A DNA stretch of 64,000 bases, taken from Tous-C4FEB sp044356555. GTDB taxonomy: Bacteria; Verrucomicrobiota; Verrucomicrobiia; Opitutales; Opitutaceae. Both the position numbers and the translations under genes were made by a program. Location of the stretch: positions 55,843-119,842 of the forward strand of contig JBIKWB010000016.1 of NCBI GenBank assembly GCA_044356555.1. The letters are read 5' to 3'. This document shows, piece after piece, positions 26,850 through 35,600 of the stretch; the stretch's first letter is position 1; each line of letters starts with the position of its first letter. The notes beneath the pieces are model-generated. The model did not search any database. It saw nothing but the letters and a program-made list of their open reading frames with translations, and was not told where the DNA came from.

Positions 26850-26870
26850 TGTGGCCATGTTATGTCCACA
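26850..26870. promoter_or_regulatory. Candidate operator overlapping the antitoxin start
   Basis: Imperfect 21-bp palindrome TGTGGCCAT-GTT-ATGTCCACA (8 of 9 arm positions pair) that ends on the A of the antitoxin ATG. This is the usual place for antitoxin autoregulation. Inference only. Confidence 0.45.
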
Positions 26871-27127
26871 TGAAAACCGCCACCGTCCGAGACCTGCGCA
26901 ATAATTTCTCCAAGCTCGAGGCGTGGCTCAGCGACGGGGAGTCCGTGCGCATCGAGAAGCGCGGTGAGCCGGTCGCGTTGCTGACGGCGCTGCCGCGGGA
27001 CAAAAGCAAGGCGTTCAAGATGCCGGATTTTGCGGCGCGCCGGAGATCGATTTGGGGCGACCGCGTGTTCAGTGCGGCGGAGGTTAAAGCGATGCGGGAC
27101 GCGGAGCTCGAGGGAGACCTCGGATGA
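26870..27127 (+). CDS. Type II antitoxin, Phd/YefM-like
   Basis: An 85-residue antitoxin: MKTATVRDLRNNFSKLEAWL, then GESVRIEKRGEPVALLTALP is the Phd/YefM DNA-binding core, and the C-terminal third (KMPDFAARRRSIWGDRVFSA) is the toxin-binding tail. The ATG at 26870 fits the family; a longer frame upstream runs antisense to the LLM oxidoreductase and is discarded. Its last four bases overlap the PIN-domain toxin start (ATGA), so the pair is translationally coupled. Confidence 0.92.
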   Translation: MKTATVRDLRNNFSKLEAWLSDGESVRIEKRGEPVALLTALPRDKSKAFKMPDFAARRRSIWGDRVFSAAEVKAMRDAELEGDLG

Positions 27128-27576
27128 ACGCGTTTCCCGATACGTCGTTTCTTTGTTCGGTCTATCGCACGCAGGTTCACTCGGCCCGGGCCGATGCATT
27201 CATGACGACGCGCACGAAGCCGTTGCACGTTTCCAGTTTTCTGCTGTTGGAGTTTCGCCAGTCGCTTCGGTTTCAAGCGCGACTCAATGCGGCAGACCGG
27301 ACTAAAGGATTTCCGGGCAACGAGGCGCAACTGATGCTGCGGCATCTTCAAAGCGATCTCGCTGCCCAGGTGCTGCAAATGGTATCGGTCGATTGGTCCG
27401 ACGTGTTTCAACGCTCGGAAGCGCTGAGCGCGCGGTATACGGTAAGCGGCGGGCATCGGCTGGCGGATATCATGCACGTCGCGACGGCGCTGCACCTCGG
27501 GGCGGAGGAGTTCCTGACGTTTGATGCGAATCAGAAACGGCTCGCAGTGGCCGAGGGGTTGACGGTCCGGGTGTGA
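27124..27576 (+). CDS. VapC-type PIN-domain toxin
   Basis: A 150-residue PIN-domain ribonuclease. Acidic metal-binding residues: D6 in FPDTSFLCSVY, the glutamate in LLEFRQSL, the aspartate in HRLADIMHVATAL and the last one in FLTFDANQKRLA. All four positions are filled, so activity is likely. VapC toxins cut tRNA or rRNA. It overlaps its antitoxin by 4 bp and is followed by a convergent symporter gene 28 bp away. Confidence 0.92.
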   Translation: MNAFPDTSFLCSVYRTQVHSARADAFMTTRTKPLHVSSFLLLEFRQSLRFQARLNAADRTKGFPGNEAQLMLRHLQSDLAAQVLQMVSVDWSDVFQRSEALSARYTVSGGHRLADIMHVATALHLGAEEFLTFDANQKRLAVAEGLTVRV

Positions 27577-27604
27577 CGCGCGGGGGCGGCCCGGAGATCA
27601 TGCC

Positions 27605-29134
27605 CTACTTCTGAGGGGCAGGGTCCCAGAGGGTGAGGCCAACCAAGGATTTTTTGGCGGGCGCGGGAAGCAAGAGGCTCGCGAGGTAGCCGATCACCAT
27701 GCACGAGGCGACGGCGACGAAACCGTGGGCAAAGGGGGAGACGGTCGTGAATTTTTGGACAGACCAAGTTGCGGCGATGCTGGCGAGCGCACCGATCATG
27801 ACGCCGACAGCGTGCGCGCGGCGGGTGAGCAGGCCGAGGGCGAACACGCCGGCGAACCCGCCGCCGAGCAGGGCGATGAGCTTCATGAATTCGTCCCAGA
27901 GCGAGGCCGCGTTTTGTGCGGCGAGCCAGCTCGCCATGCCGATGCCGAGGGCCCCGCAGATCAACGTGGATAGTTTCGCGAGGCGGAGACGTTGGGCCTC
28001 GGTCGCGTGCGGTTGGAAAGTGCCTTGAAAGTCGGAGACGACGACGGCGGCGGTGCTGTTGAGAATACTGGAGAGTGCGCCCATCGCGGCGGCAAAGAGA
28101 CCGGCAATGATCACGCCGACGACGCCCGGCGGGAGCTCGTTGGCGATAAAGAACGGAAAGATAGAATCGTTGGGCAGACCGGCGGCGAGACGGTCGGGGT
28201 GCGCTCGGTAGAAAGCCCAAAGGGCGGTGCCGACGAAGAAAAAGAGAATGGAGCTGCCGACGCCGATGAGGTTGCCGAGGATGACGGTGCGGCGGGCTTC
28301 GGCTTCGTTGGAAGCGGACAACATGCGCTGCATGAGCGGCTGGTCGCCGATCTGGATAAACACGGTGGCGAGAAACTGCGCGACGAAGACGATGACGGTG
28401 GGCTGGGAGAAGTTGGGCGCCCAATCGATCAGGTTGAATTTACCGGCCTCGGTGGCCGCGGGAATCAGACTGCCCAGTCCGCCGGGGAGTCCGGCACCGA
28501 GGAAGGAGAGCGCGACGACGACGCCGCCGAGCATGACAAAGGCTTGGAGCACATCGGTCCAGATGACCGCCTCGAAGCCGCCTTCCAGGGAGTAAAGCGT
28601 CGTGACGATGCCGATGAGGGCGATGCTCACGTAAACGTTGAGACCGGTGACGGTGCTGAGCGCGAGCGAGGGCAGCAGCATGACGACGCTCATACGGCCA
28701 AAAATCTTGAGCATCATGCCGAGGCCGGCGCCGACGAGCTGGACGCGTTTGTCGAAGCGGCGCTCGAGGTAGGCAAAGATGGAGACGACGCCGAGGCGGC
28801 GCAGCAGGTTGACGAAGACGAGGCCGACGACGCAGCCGGCGAGGGCTTGGGCGGGAGCGGAGAGAAAGACACCCCAGTCGGTCGAATAGGTTTTGGCCGG
28901 GAGCGCCATGAAGCTGATACTGCTGGTGGCGGTGGCGAAAAAGCTGATCGCGGCGGCCCACCACGCGATGCGGCCGCCCCCGAGAAAGAAGTCGCCGCTG
29001 GAGGCGCGTTTACGGCGGGTGCACCACCAGCCGATCCCGAGGTTGAGCGCGAAGTAGAGCGTGAGCGCGAGGTAGTCGGGCCACGAGAGCGTGCGCGGCG
29101 TGATGACGGCGAGGTGTAGAGTCGGGAAGAGCAT
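27605..29134 (-). CDS. Sodium:solute symporter (SSS family)
   Basis: A 509-residue inner-membrane protein with about 13 hydrophobic segments. SSS hallmarks: LALTLYFALNLGIGWWCTRR, SSGDFFLGGGRIAWWAAAIS, FFATATSSISFMALPA, YSLEGGFEAVIWTDVLQAFV, QPLMQRMLSA and GALSSILNSTAAVVVSDFQG. The sodium-site serines/threonines in TM1 and TM8 are in the expected places. Likely substrates include sugars, sialic acid or other organic solutes; the sequence does not decide. It is transcribed alone. Confidence 0.92.
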   Translation of the reverse strand: MLFPTLHLAVITPRTLSWPDYLALTLYFALNLGIGWWCTRRKRASSGDFFLGGGRIAWWAAAISFFATATSSISFMALPAKTYSTDWGVFLSAPAQALAGCVVGLVFVNLLRRLGVVSIFAYLERRFDKRVQLVGAGLGMMLKIFGRMSVVMLLPSLALSTVTGLNVYVSIALIGIVTTLYSLEGGFEAVIWTDVLQAFVMLGGVVVALSFLGAGLPGGLGSLIPAATEAGKFNLIDWAPNFSQPTVIVFVAQFLATVFIQIGDQPLMQRMLSASNEAEARRTVILGNLIGVGSSILFFFVGTALWAFYRAHPDRLAAGLPNDSIFPFFIANELPPGVVGVIIAGLFAAAMGALSSILNSTAAVVVSDFQGTFQPHATEAQRLRLAKLSTLICGALGIGMASWLAAQNAASLWDEFMKLIALLGGGFAGVFALGLLTRRAHAVGVMIGALASIAATWSVQKFTTVSPFAHGFVAVASCMVIGYLASLLLPAPAKKSLVGLTLWDPAPQK

Positions 29135-29330
29135 AGCGAGGGGTAGGCGATAATGCGCCCGCAGGACGTGGGCGCGGGCGGAGTTGACGCGGATCGACCT
29201 CCGGTGGGCAAGCGCGCGGTGCAGGAAATTTTAACCCGAACGCCGGTGCGCGGCCGCGTTGCGAAACGGCGCGGTCACCGGAGCCCGACCGTGCGGTTGA
29301 TCGGAAATTCGCCGGACGTTGCCGGCAGGA

Positions 29331-30653
29331 TCAGGCGGACTTGGTCGCCTCGGCGCGTTCGATCTGTTCGTCGACGATGACGGCGGTCACGACGTCACAA
29401 CCCACGTTGCAAGTGGTGCGGGCCATGTCGAGAATACGGTCGGCGCCGAGAATGATGCCGATGCCCTCGGGCGGGATGCCGAAAGTGATGAGCAGGCCGG
29501 CAATCAACGGCAGCGAGCCGCCGGGAATGCCGGCCACGGCGACGGCGCTGATGACGGAGAGCAGAAGCAAGGTGCCTTGTTGCGCGAGGGTGAGATCGAC
29601 ACCGAAGACCTGCGCGACGAAGAGCACGACGCAACCCTCGTAAAGCGCGGTGCCACTCATGTTCATGGTCGTGCCGAGGGGAATCACGAAGCCGGAGGTG
29701 GAATGACTGACTTTGAGCGTGTCGCGGACGCAAGTGAGGGCGGCCGGGAGTGTAGCATTGCTGGAGCTGGTGGAGAATGCCGTGACGAGGACGGGGCGAA
29801 TGTCTTTGAAGAATTGGAGCGGCGAGCGGTTGGTCCAGATCTTGAGAAATACGCTCATGGAGCCGAAGAGGTGGAGTGCGAGCACCCCGAGCACACCGAG
29901 AACAAAAGTGCCGAGAGCGATCAGAATATCGACGCCGACCTTGACCGTGACGCTGTAAATCATGAGCGGCACGGCGTAAGGCGCGAGCTTCAGGGCGAAG
30001 TTGACGATGCCGGTCATGAGCTCGCAGACGAGGTCGAGCGAGTCCTGCAGTTTCTGGCGTTTGACGGCCGCGAGTTGGGTGCCGACGGCCCCGACCAAAA
30101 TGGCAAAGACGATGAGCGGAAGGACATCGCCGAGGGTGGTGCGGTTGTTGCCGACGAAGGCGCCAAACAGATTCTTTGGGAGAAACATTTCCACCAGAGA
30201 CGTGAGGCTGAAACCCTGCTGGCCCTGATGGGTTGCGATCGTGCGTTGGGCGGCGCCCCCGAACTCCGTCATGAGGCTGGTTTTCGCCTCGGGCGACAGG
30301 TGGTTACCCGGCTGCAGCAGATTCATCATCAAGAGGCCGAGGATTGTGCCGATGGCCATGTTCAGGAAAAAGAAAGCGAACGTGCGGGTGGCGAGGGGCC
30401 CGAGTTTGTCGAGGCGGCCGAGTTGCACGACGCCGGCGGCGAGGGAGGCGAAGACCAAGGGAATGACGACAAAGAACAGCAGTCGGAGAAAAATTTGGCC
30501 GAGGGGATCGAGGTAGGTGCTCGAGACGTTGCGCATGAACGCCAGAAACTCGGGTGAGAAACGGCCGACGATGAGGGTCGCAATTCCGGCGACGATGCCG
30601 ACGCCGAGACCGATCAGGATTCGATTCGCAAGGGGGCGGTTGGATTCGGACAT
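29331..30653 (-). CDS. Dicarboxylate/amino acid:cation symporter (DAACS family)
   Basis: A 440-residue membrane transporter of the GltP/DctA family. N-terminal segment ILIGLGVGIVAGIATLIVG; HP1 serine-rich motif AFSTSSSNATLPAAL; TM7 sodium motif VIPLGTTMNMSGTALYEG; HP2/TM8 region SAVAVAGIPGGSLPLIAGLL, then GIILGADRILDMARTTCNVG. All substrate and cation motifs are present, so it should take up glutamate/aspartate or C4-dicarboxylates. It is divergent from the DUF2062 gene. Positions 29135-29330 hold nothing I recognise. Confidence 0.94.
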   Translation of the reverse strand: MSESNRPLANRILIGLGVGIVAGIATLIVGRFSPEFLAFMRNVSSTYLDPLGQIFLRLLFFVVIPLVFASLAAGVVQLGRLDKLGPLATRTFAFFFLNMAIGTILGLLMMNLLQPGNHLSPEAKTSLMTEFGGAAQRTIATHQGQQGFSLTSLVEMFLPKNLFGAFVGNNRTTLGDVLPLIVFAILVGAVGTQLAAVKRQKLQDSLDLVCELMTGIVNFALKLAPYAVPLMIYSVTVKVGVDILIALGTFVLGVLGVLALHLFGSMSVFLKIWTNRSPLQFFKDIRPVLVTAFSTSSSNATLPAALTCVRDTLKVSHSTSGFVIPLGTTMNMSGTALYEGCVVLFVAQVFGVDLTLAQQGTLLLLSVISAVAVAGIPGGSLPLIAGLLITFGIPPEGIGIILGADRILDMARTTCNVGCDVVTAVIVDEQIERAEATKSA

Positions 30654-30756
30654 GGAAGTGTGATGAGCGGGACCGGCGGGAGTTGTCCAACGGGAAGTGG
30701 AACACCGGATGATTTCGCTGGCGTAAGGCCGGCGGGCCGCGTGAATGGCGGGGAGT

Positions 30757-31332
30757 ATGAATTTCCGTTGGACACTGCGCCGACTTAACCAGTGGGGTCT
30801 TTCGCGCTACAAACTGCGCGGGGGAATTCTGCACACGCGGTTGGGCGACCGGTTGTTGGAACGGGAATTGTGGGTGCCGAGCCGCGAGAGCCTCGCCCGG
30901 GCGTTTTTGGTGGGCATGCCGGTGACCATCATCCCCTTCTTGCCGGCGCAATCGCTGTTCGCCTGCACCTTTGCATTTTGGGCGCGGGCCAATCTGCCGG
31001 TGAGCTTTTTGCTCCAGTTCCTCTCCACGCCGGCGACCGCGATCGTTCACCTGCCGGCGTGTTACCTCGTGGGTAAAATTGTATTAGGCACGGACCTTCA
31101 GGCCGAATGGCACCGGGTGTGGGGTGACCCGATGGCGATCGTGACCGGGTGGCAGGGCAATCTGGGCGCGCTCTATCTCGGGGCCGTGGTGCTTGGGCCG
31201 ATTCTCGGGGTGATGGGTTATTTTCTGACGTTGCTTTTTTGGCGGGCCAAACCGGTGCCCCACGGGCCGCCGGCTCCCAAGCGCGCGGCGGCCGTGCGTC
31301 TCGGACCTCGGCCAAAGTCCAAGGCAGGATAA
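30757..31332 (+). CDS. DUF2062 membrane protein
   Basis: Encodes 191 residues from ATG 30757 (an ATG four codons earlier is also possible). DUF2062 core: SLARAFLVGMPVTIIPFLPA, QSLFACTFAFWARANLPVSF and LQFLSTPATAIVHLPACYLV, then GALYLGAVVLGPILGVMGYF near the C-terminus. Three or four membrane segments, with a basic C-terminal tail. DUF2062 proteins often sit with glycosyltransferases, but none is adjacent here. Function unknown. Confidence 0.85.
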   Translation: MNFRWTLRRLNQWGLSRYKLRGGILHTRLGDRLLERELWVPSRESLARAFLVGMPVTIIPFLPAQSLFACTFAFWARANLPVSFLLQFLSTPATAIVHLPACYLVGKIVLGTDLQAEWHRVWGDPMAIVTGWQGNLGALYLGAVVLGPILGVMGYFLTLLFWRAKPVPHGPPAPKRAAAVRLGPRPKSKAG

Positions 31333-31402
31333 GGGATCGGGCCGGCCGCGGCGCGGTGCACGTGAGCGGCGCGCGCGGGGCCCCGTGCGATGAGAACTGG
31401 AA

Positions 31403-32044
31403 TCAGGCGTAGCGGTCTTCGGTCCACGGGTCGGCGCCGTTGGAGTAGCCGCGGACTTCCCAGAAGCCGAGTTTGTCCTCGGCGAGAAAGCTGATCGCCT
31501 GCACGAATTTCGCGCCTTTCCACGCGTAAAGCTTCGGGACGATTACGCGCGCCAAGCCGCCGTGCTCGCGCTCCAGTGGCGCCCCGTCGAACTGCGTGGC
31601 GACGAGCACGTCGTCGTCGAGGCACGCGGCGAGGGGTAGATTCGTCGAATAGCCGTCGTAACTCGTGAAGTAGACGAATTGCGCCTCGGGCTTGGGCTGG
31701 GCGAGTTCGTAGAGCGTGGTGAAGGCCACGCCGCCCCAACGGCAGTCGTATTTGCTCCACGTGGTCACGCAGTGGAAGTCGCTTACGTCCTCGACCTGCG
31801 GCAGAGCGTGGAAGGCGGCCCAATCGAGCTTGGCCGGCTTTTCGACGAGGCCGTCGAGCGTGAGGGTCCAGTCGGCGGGCTCGATGGCGGGTTGCACGCC
31901 GAGGTCGAGCACGGGAAACCCGTCGGTGAGTTTTTGGCCGGGCGGAAGCCGGTCTTGCGAGGGCACGGCGCGGGCGGTGACGCCGCGGGCTTTTTGTTTC
32001 TCGGCCCATCTCTGTTTTGCTTCGATGTAGCGTGCTTTGGACAT
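31403..32044 (-). CDS. Sulfite-oxidase-like molybdopterin-dependent oxidoreductase
   Basis: A 213-residue Mo-pterin domain of the YedY/sulfite oxidase fold. The molybdenum-ligand cysteine is C92 in DFHCVTTWSKYDCRWGGVAF. Other conserved pieces: WTLTLDGLVEKPAKLDWAAF, VATQFDGAPLEREHGGLARV, then PKLYAWKGAKFVQAI and EVRGYSNGADPWTEDRY. There is no Tat signal, so it appears cytoplasmic, as in the short archaeal/bacterial group. No haem domain. The electron acceptor and substrate are unknown. Confidence 0.9.
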   Translation of the reverse strand: MSKARYIEAKQRWAEKQKARGVTARAVPSQDRLPPGQKLTDGFPVLDLGVQPAIEPADWTLTLDGLVEKPAKLDWAAFHALPQVEDVSDFHCVTTWSKYDCRWGGVAFTTLYELAQPKPEAQFVYFTSYDGYSTNLPLAACLDDDVLVATQFDGAPLEREHGGLARVIVPKLYAWKGAKFVQAISFLAEDKLGFWEVRGYSNGADPWTEDRYA

Positions 32045-32104
32045 GGTGGGAAATGTGGCGCGAAGGACGCCGGGCGCAAGGGCGGGCGCGTGGCGTGAGC
32101 GCTT

Positions 32105-32137
32105 GGCGCGGAGGGCAGGCCGGGGACCGCGCCTTAC
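32105..32137. repeat. Palindromic repeat GGCGCGG...CCGCGCC with TTAC tail
   Basis: Arms of 7 bp around a 15-base loop, followed by TTAC, between the oxidoreductase and the next minus-strand gene. Confidence 0.5.
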
Positions 32138-32646
32138 ATTTCGGACTCTTCGTTCAGCGCGGCGGTGATCGCGGCGCGGCGACGATGATAGTAAAGGGCC
32201 ATGCCGCCTTGGTAGAGAAAGGCCACCAAGCCAAACACCGAGGAACTCAGGGTATAAACGGTGCGCAAAAACTGATCGTCGGTGAAGCCGGCCTCGGCGA
32301 TGGTCTCGCGTTGCTGCTCGGTCAGAATCTGGCGCATGGGCTCGACGTCGATGTGGTTCAGCCGGAAGGCCACGTAGGCGAGCACGACGACCAGCAGATA
32401 GAGTTGGCTGCCCACCAGCCAGTGCGTGCCGCGGTCGTCGCTGCGGCGGAGCAGGCTCACGCCGTGCAGTTCGAGAGCGCCGGCGCCGGCGACGAGGACA
32501 CCGACGAGGGCGCCGGGCACATCTTGCGCGGCGGCGGAGATCACGGCGAAGAAGCCCGCGATACCGAGGACGCTGAGGCCGTTGAAGCGGGCAAGGCGCA
32601 GCACGCGGAACAAGGTTTCTTCGGGAAGCAGGGGCGGCGCGCGCAT
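32134..32646 (-). CDS. Small multi-pass membrane protein of unknown function
   Basis: Encodes 170 residues with four hydrophobic stretches: FNGLSVLGIAGFFAVISAAA, GALVGVLVAGAGALELHGVS, WLVGSQLYLLVVVLAYVAFR and TVYTLSSSVFGLVAFLYQGG. A soluble stretch between the last two is charged (EPMRQILTEQQRETIAEAGF). The ATG at 32646 is chosen because further upstream the frame overlaps the HrpA gene. Divergent from hrpA with 48 bp between the starts. I do not recognise the family. Confidence 0.75.
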   Translation of the reverse strand: MRAPPLLPEETLFRVLRLARFNGLSVLGIAGFFAVISAAAQDVPGALVGVLVAGAGALELHGVSLLRRSDDRGTHWLVGSQLYLLVVVLAYVAFRLNHIDVEPMRQILTEQQRETIAEAGFTDDQFLRTVYTLSSSVFGLVAFLYQGGMALYYHRRRAAITAALNEESEM

Positions 32647-32694
32647 GGAAGGGTTGTCATTCCCGCGCCGGCCCCGAATCTCAAGCCTCTTTCC

Positions 32695-35600
32695 GTGGCC
32701 GCATCCGACCCACAACCTTCGTTTCCCTTCCGCATCGAGTTCCCGCCGGAGCTGCCGATCAGCGCGCGCGCGGATGAAATCACGGCGGCGATCGCGGAGC
32801 ACCAGGTCGTGATCCTTGCGGGTGAAACAGGGTCCGGTAAGACCACGCAGATCCCCAAAATGTGTCTGGCGGCCGGGCGGGGGCAGCGCGGGCGAATCGC
32901 TTGCACGCAGCCGCGGCGCGTGGCGGCGTTGTCGATTTCCCGGCGGGTGGCGGACGAGCTGAACGTGGAATGGGGCCGAGAAGTCGGCTGCAAAATCCGC
33001 TTCGACGACCGCACGACGGGGAAGACGGTGATCAAGTTTCTGACCGACGGTATGTTGCTCGCCGAGGTGCAGGGCGATCCGCTGCTGCGCGACTACGACA
33101 CGGTGATCATCGACGAAGCGCACGAACGCTCGCTCAACATCGACTTCCTGCTGGGGCACCTGCGCACGCTGCGGTTCAAGCGCCCCGAGCTGAAGATCAT
33201 CATCACCTCGGCGACGATCGACACGGAAGCGTTCAGCGAGGCCTTCGACGGCGCGCCGATCATCAAGGTCGAAGGCCGGGTGTATCCGGTCGAGGTCATC
33301 TACGCGCCGCTCGACGGACTGGGCTCCGACTACGACGAAAACGACGAGAACGAAGACCGGAGCGATGCGGCGGCGGTGGCCTCGGCGCGGGCGGAGGCGT
33401 TGCACTACATCGACGGGGCGGTCGAAGCCGTCGAGCGCATCACGCACGAGAGCGAGGCGGGCGATGTGTTGGTGTTTTTGCCGAGCGAGCGGGACATCCG
33501 CGAAGTGGGCGACTTGCTCGAAGGCCGCAGACTGAGAAACTGCGAAATCGTGCCGCTCTTCGGCCGACTTTCCAACGCGGAGCAACAGCGGGTGTTTTCC
33601 TCGTCCCAACGGCGGAAAATCGTGCTCGCGACAAACATCGCGGAAACGTCGCTGACGATTCCGGGGATCAAGTTTGTCGTTGATACCGGCCTCGCGCGGG
33701 TGAGCCGCTACACGGCGGCCTCGCGCACGCGGCGGCTGCCGATCGAACCGGTGTCGCAGTCCAGCGCCGATCAGCGCAAAGGCCGCAGCGGGCGCGTGGC
33801 GGAGGGCGTGTGCATCCGCCTGTTTTCGGAGAAGGACTTTTTAGAGCGACCGCGGTTTACGGAACCGGAGATCCGGCGGGCGAATCTGGCGGACGTGATT
33901 TTGCGCCTAAAGGCGTTTGGCCTCGGTGACATCGAGCGGTTTCCGTTTATCAATCCGCCGGCGCCGAAGGCGATTCGCTCGGGGTATCTGTTGCTGGAGG
34001 AGATCGGGGCGCTCGAGGTGGAGGCGGCGGGTGAGCTGGCGCGACCGCTCACGGAGATCGGGCGTGAGCTGGCGCGGCTGCCGGTGGACCCCACGGTGGG
34101 GCGCATGATTCTCCAGGGGCGCACCGAGCGGGCGTTGCGCGAAGTGCTGGTGATCGCGGCGGGGCTCAGCATCCAGGATCCGCGCGACCGGCCGATGGAC
34201 AAACAGCAACAGGCCGACGCGGCGCACCGGCGGTTCGCGCATCCGGATTCGGATTTTCTCACGTTGCTCAACATCTGGGAGACGTTTCACGACGAGTTCG
34301 AGCGGCTCACGCAGGCGAAGTTGCGGCGGTTTTGCCGCGATCATTTCCTGAGCTACACGCGCCTCCGGGAGTGGCGCGACGTGCACGCGCAATTGCTCGA
34401 CACCTTGCGGGAGCGCGACGCGTTTCGGATGACGTCGATCTACGACGGCACGCGGGAGCACGCGGAGCGAAACCCGGATCAACCTCTGGCCTTTGGCACC
34501 CCGGGCTACCGGGCAATTCACCGCAGCGTGCTCGCGGGTTTGCTCGGAAACATCGCGCAACTGGATGAGGACAATGGCGGCTACAAGGCGACCAACGACC
34601 GGCGCGTGGCGCTGTTTCCGGGATCGGTGTTGTTTAGGCGCGAGGAGCCGAAACGAGGAAAACCGGATCCCGCCGCCGCGCCGAAGAAAGGGCCGAAGAC
34701 GCCGCGCTGGATCATGGCGGCGGAGATGATGGAGACGACGCGGATTTTTGCGCGGACCTGTGCGCGGCTCGACCCCATGTGGGCGCTGGAGCTGGGGTCT
34801 CACGTGGTGCGCGTGGCGCACAGCGAGCCGTTTTGGAACGAAGAAGCGGGGCGCGTGATGGTGAAACAACGCACGCGGCTTTACGGACTGGAACTGGAGA
34901 GCCGCGCGGTGGGCTACGGCAAAATCAATCCGGCGCACGCGACGGAGATTTTTATCCGCGAAGCCCTCGTGAACGACACGGTGGTGTTTCCGCTGGATTG
35001 TCTGATTCACAATCGGGCGGTGCGGGCGAAAATCGAAAACGCGCTCACGCGCACGCGCGACACGGGATATCTGAATCTGGACGAGGCGATCTACCGGTTC
35101 TACGCCGCGCGGTTGGCGGAAGAAAGAGCGTCGTCGAACGACGCTCCTACGGGGATCAGCACGGTGGCCGAGCTGGTCGATCTGGTGCGCGAGCGCAAAG
35201 GTGCGGAGCCGAAGTTCCTGATGCTGGAGCCGGAGGACCTGCGTGATCCGGAAACCTTGGTGCACGATGCGGTGGCGTTTCCCGAGGCGGTGGCGCTGGC
35301 GAATTCGGCGTTGCCGTTGGCCTATACTTACAAGCCGGGGCAGGCCGACGACGGCGTGACGCTCGATGTGAATGTGCGGGACGCGGCGTCGCTCACGCCG
35401 GCGGCGCTCGATTGGGCGGTGCCCGGGCACCTCGAGGCGAAGGTGGAGCATTACCTGCGGGCGCTGCCCAAGGAATTGCGCCGGGCGTTTGTGCCCCTGA
35501 GTGAAAATGCGAAAAAGTTCGCGGGCTGGGTGGCGGCGCGGGACCGGTTGACGGACCGGCGCGAGACGTTGACCGAGGCGCTGGCGGCGGAGTTGCGTGA

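Noticed and set aside
25775..26869. Plus-strand extension upstream of the Phd-like antitoxin
   Set aside because: It is antisense to the LLM oxidoreductase and shows no protein signature; the antitoxin fold starts at 26870.
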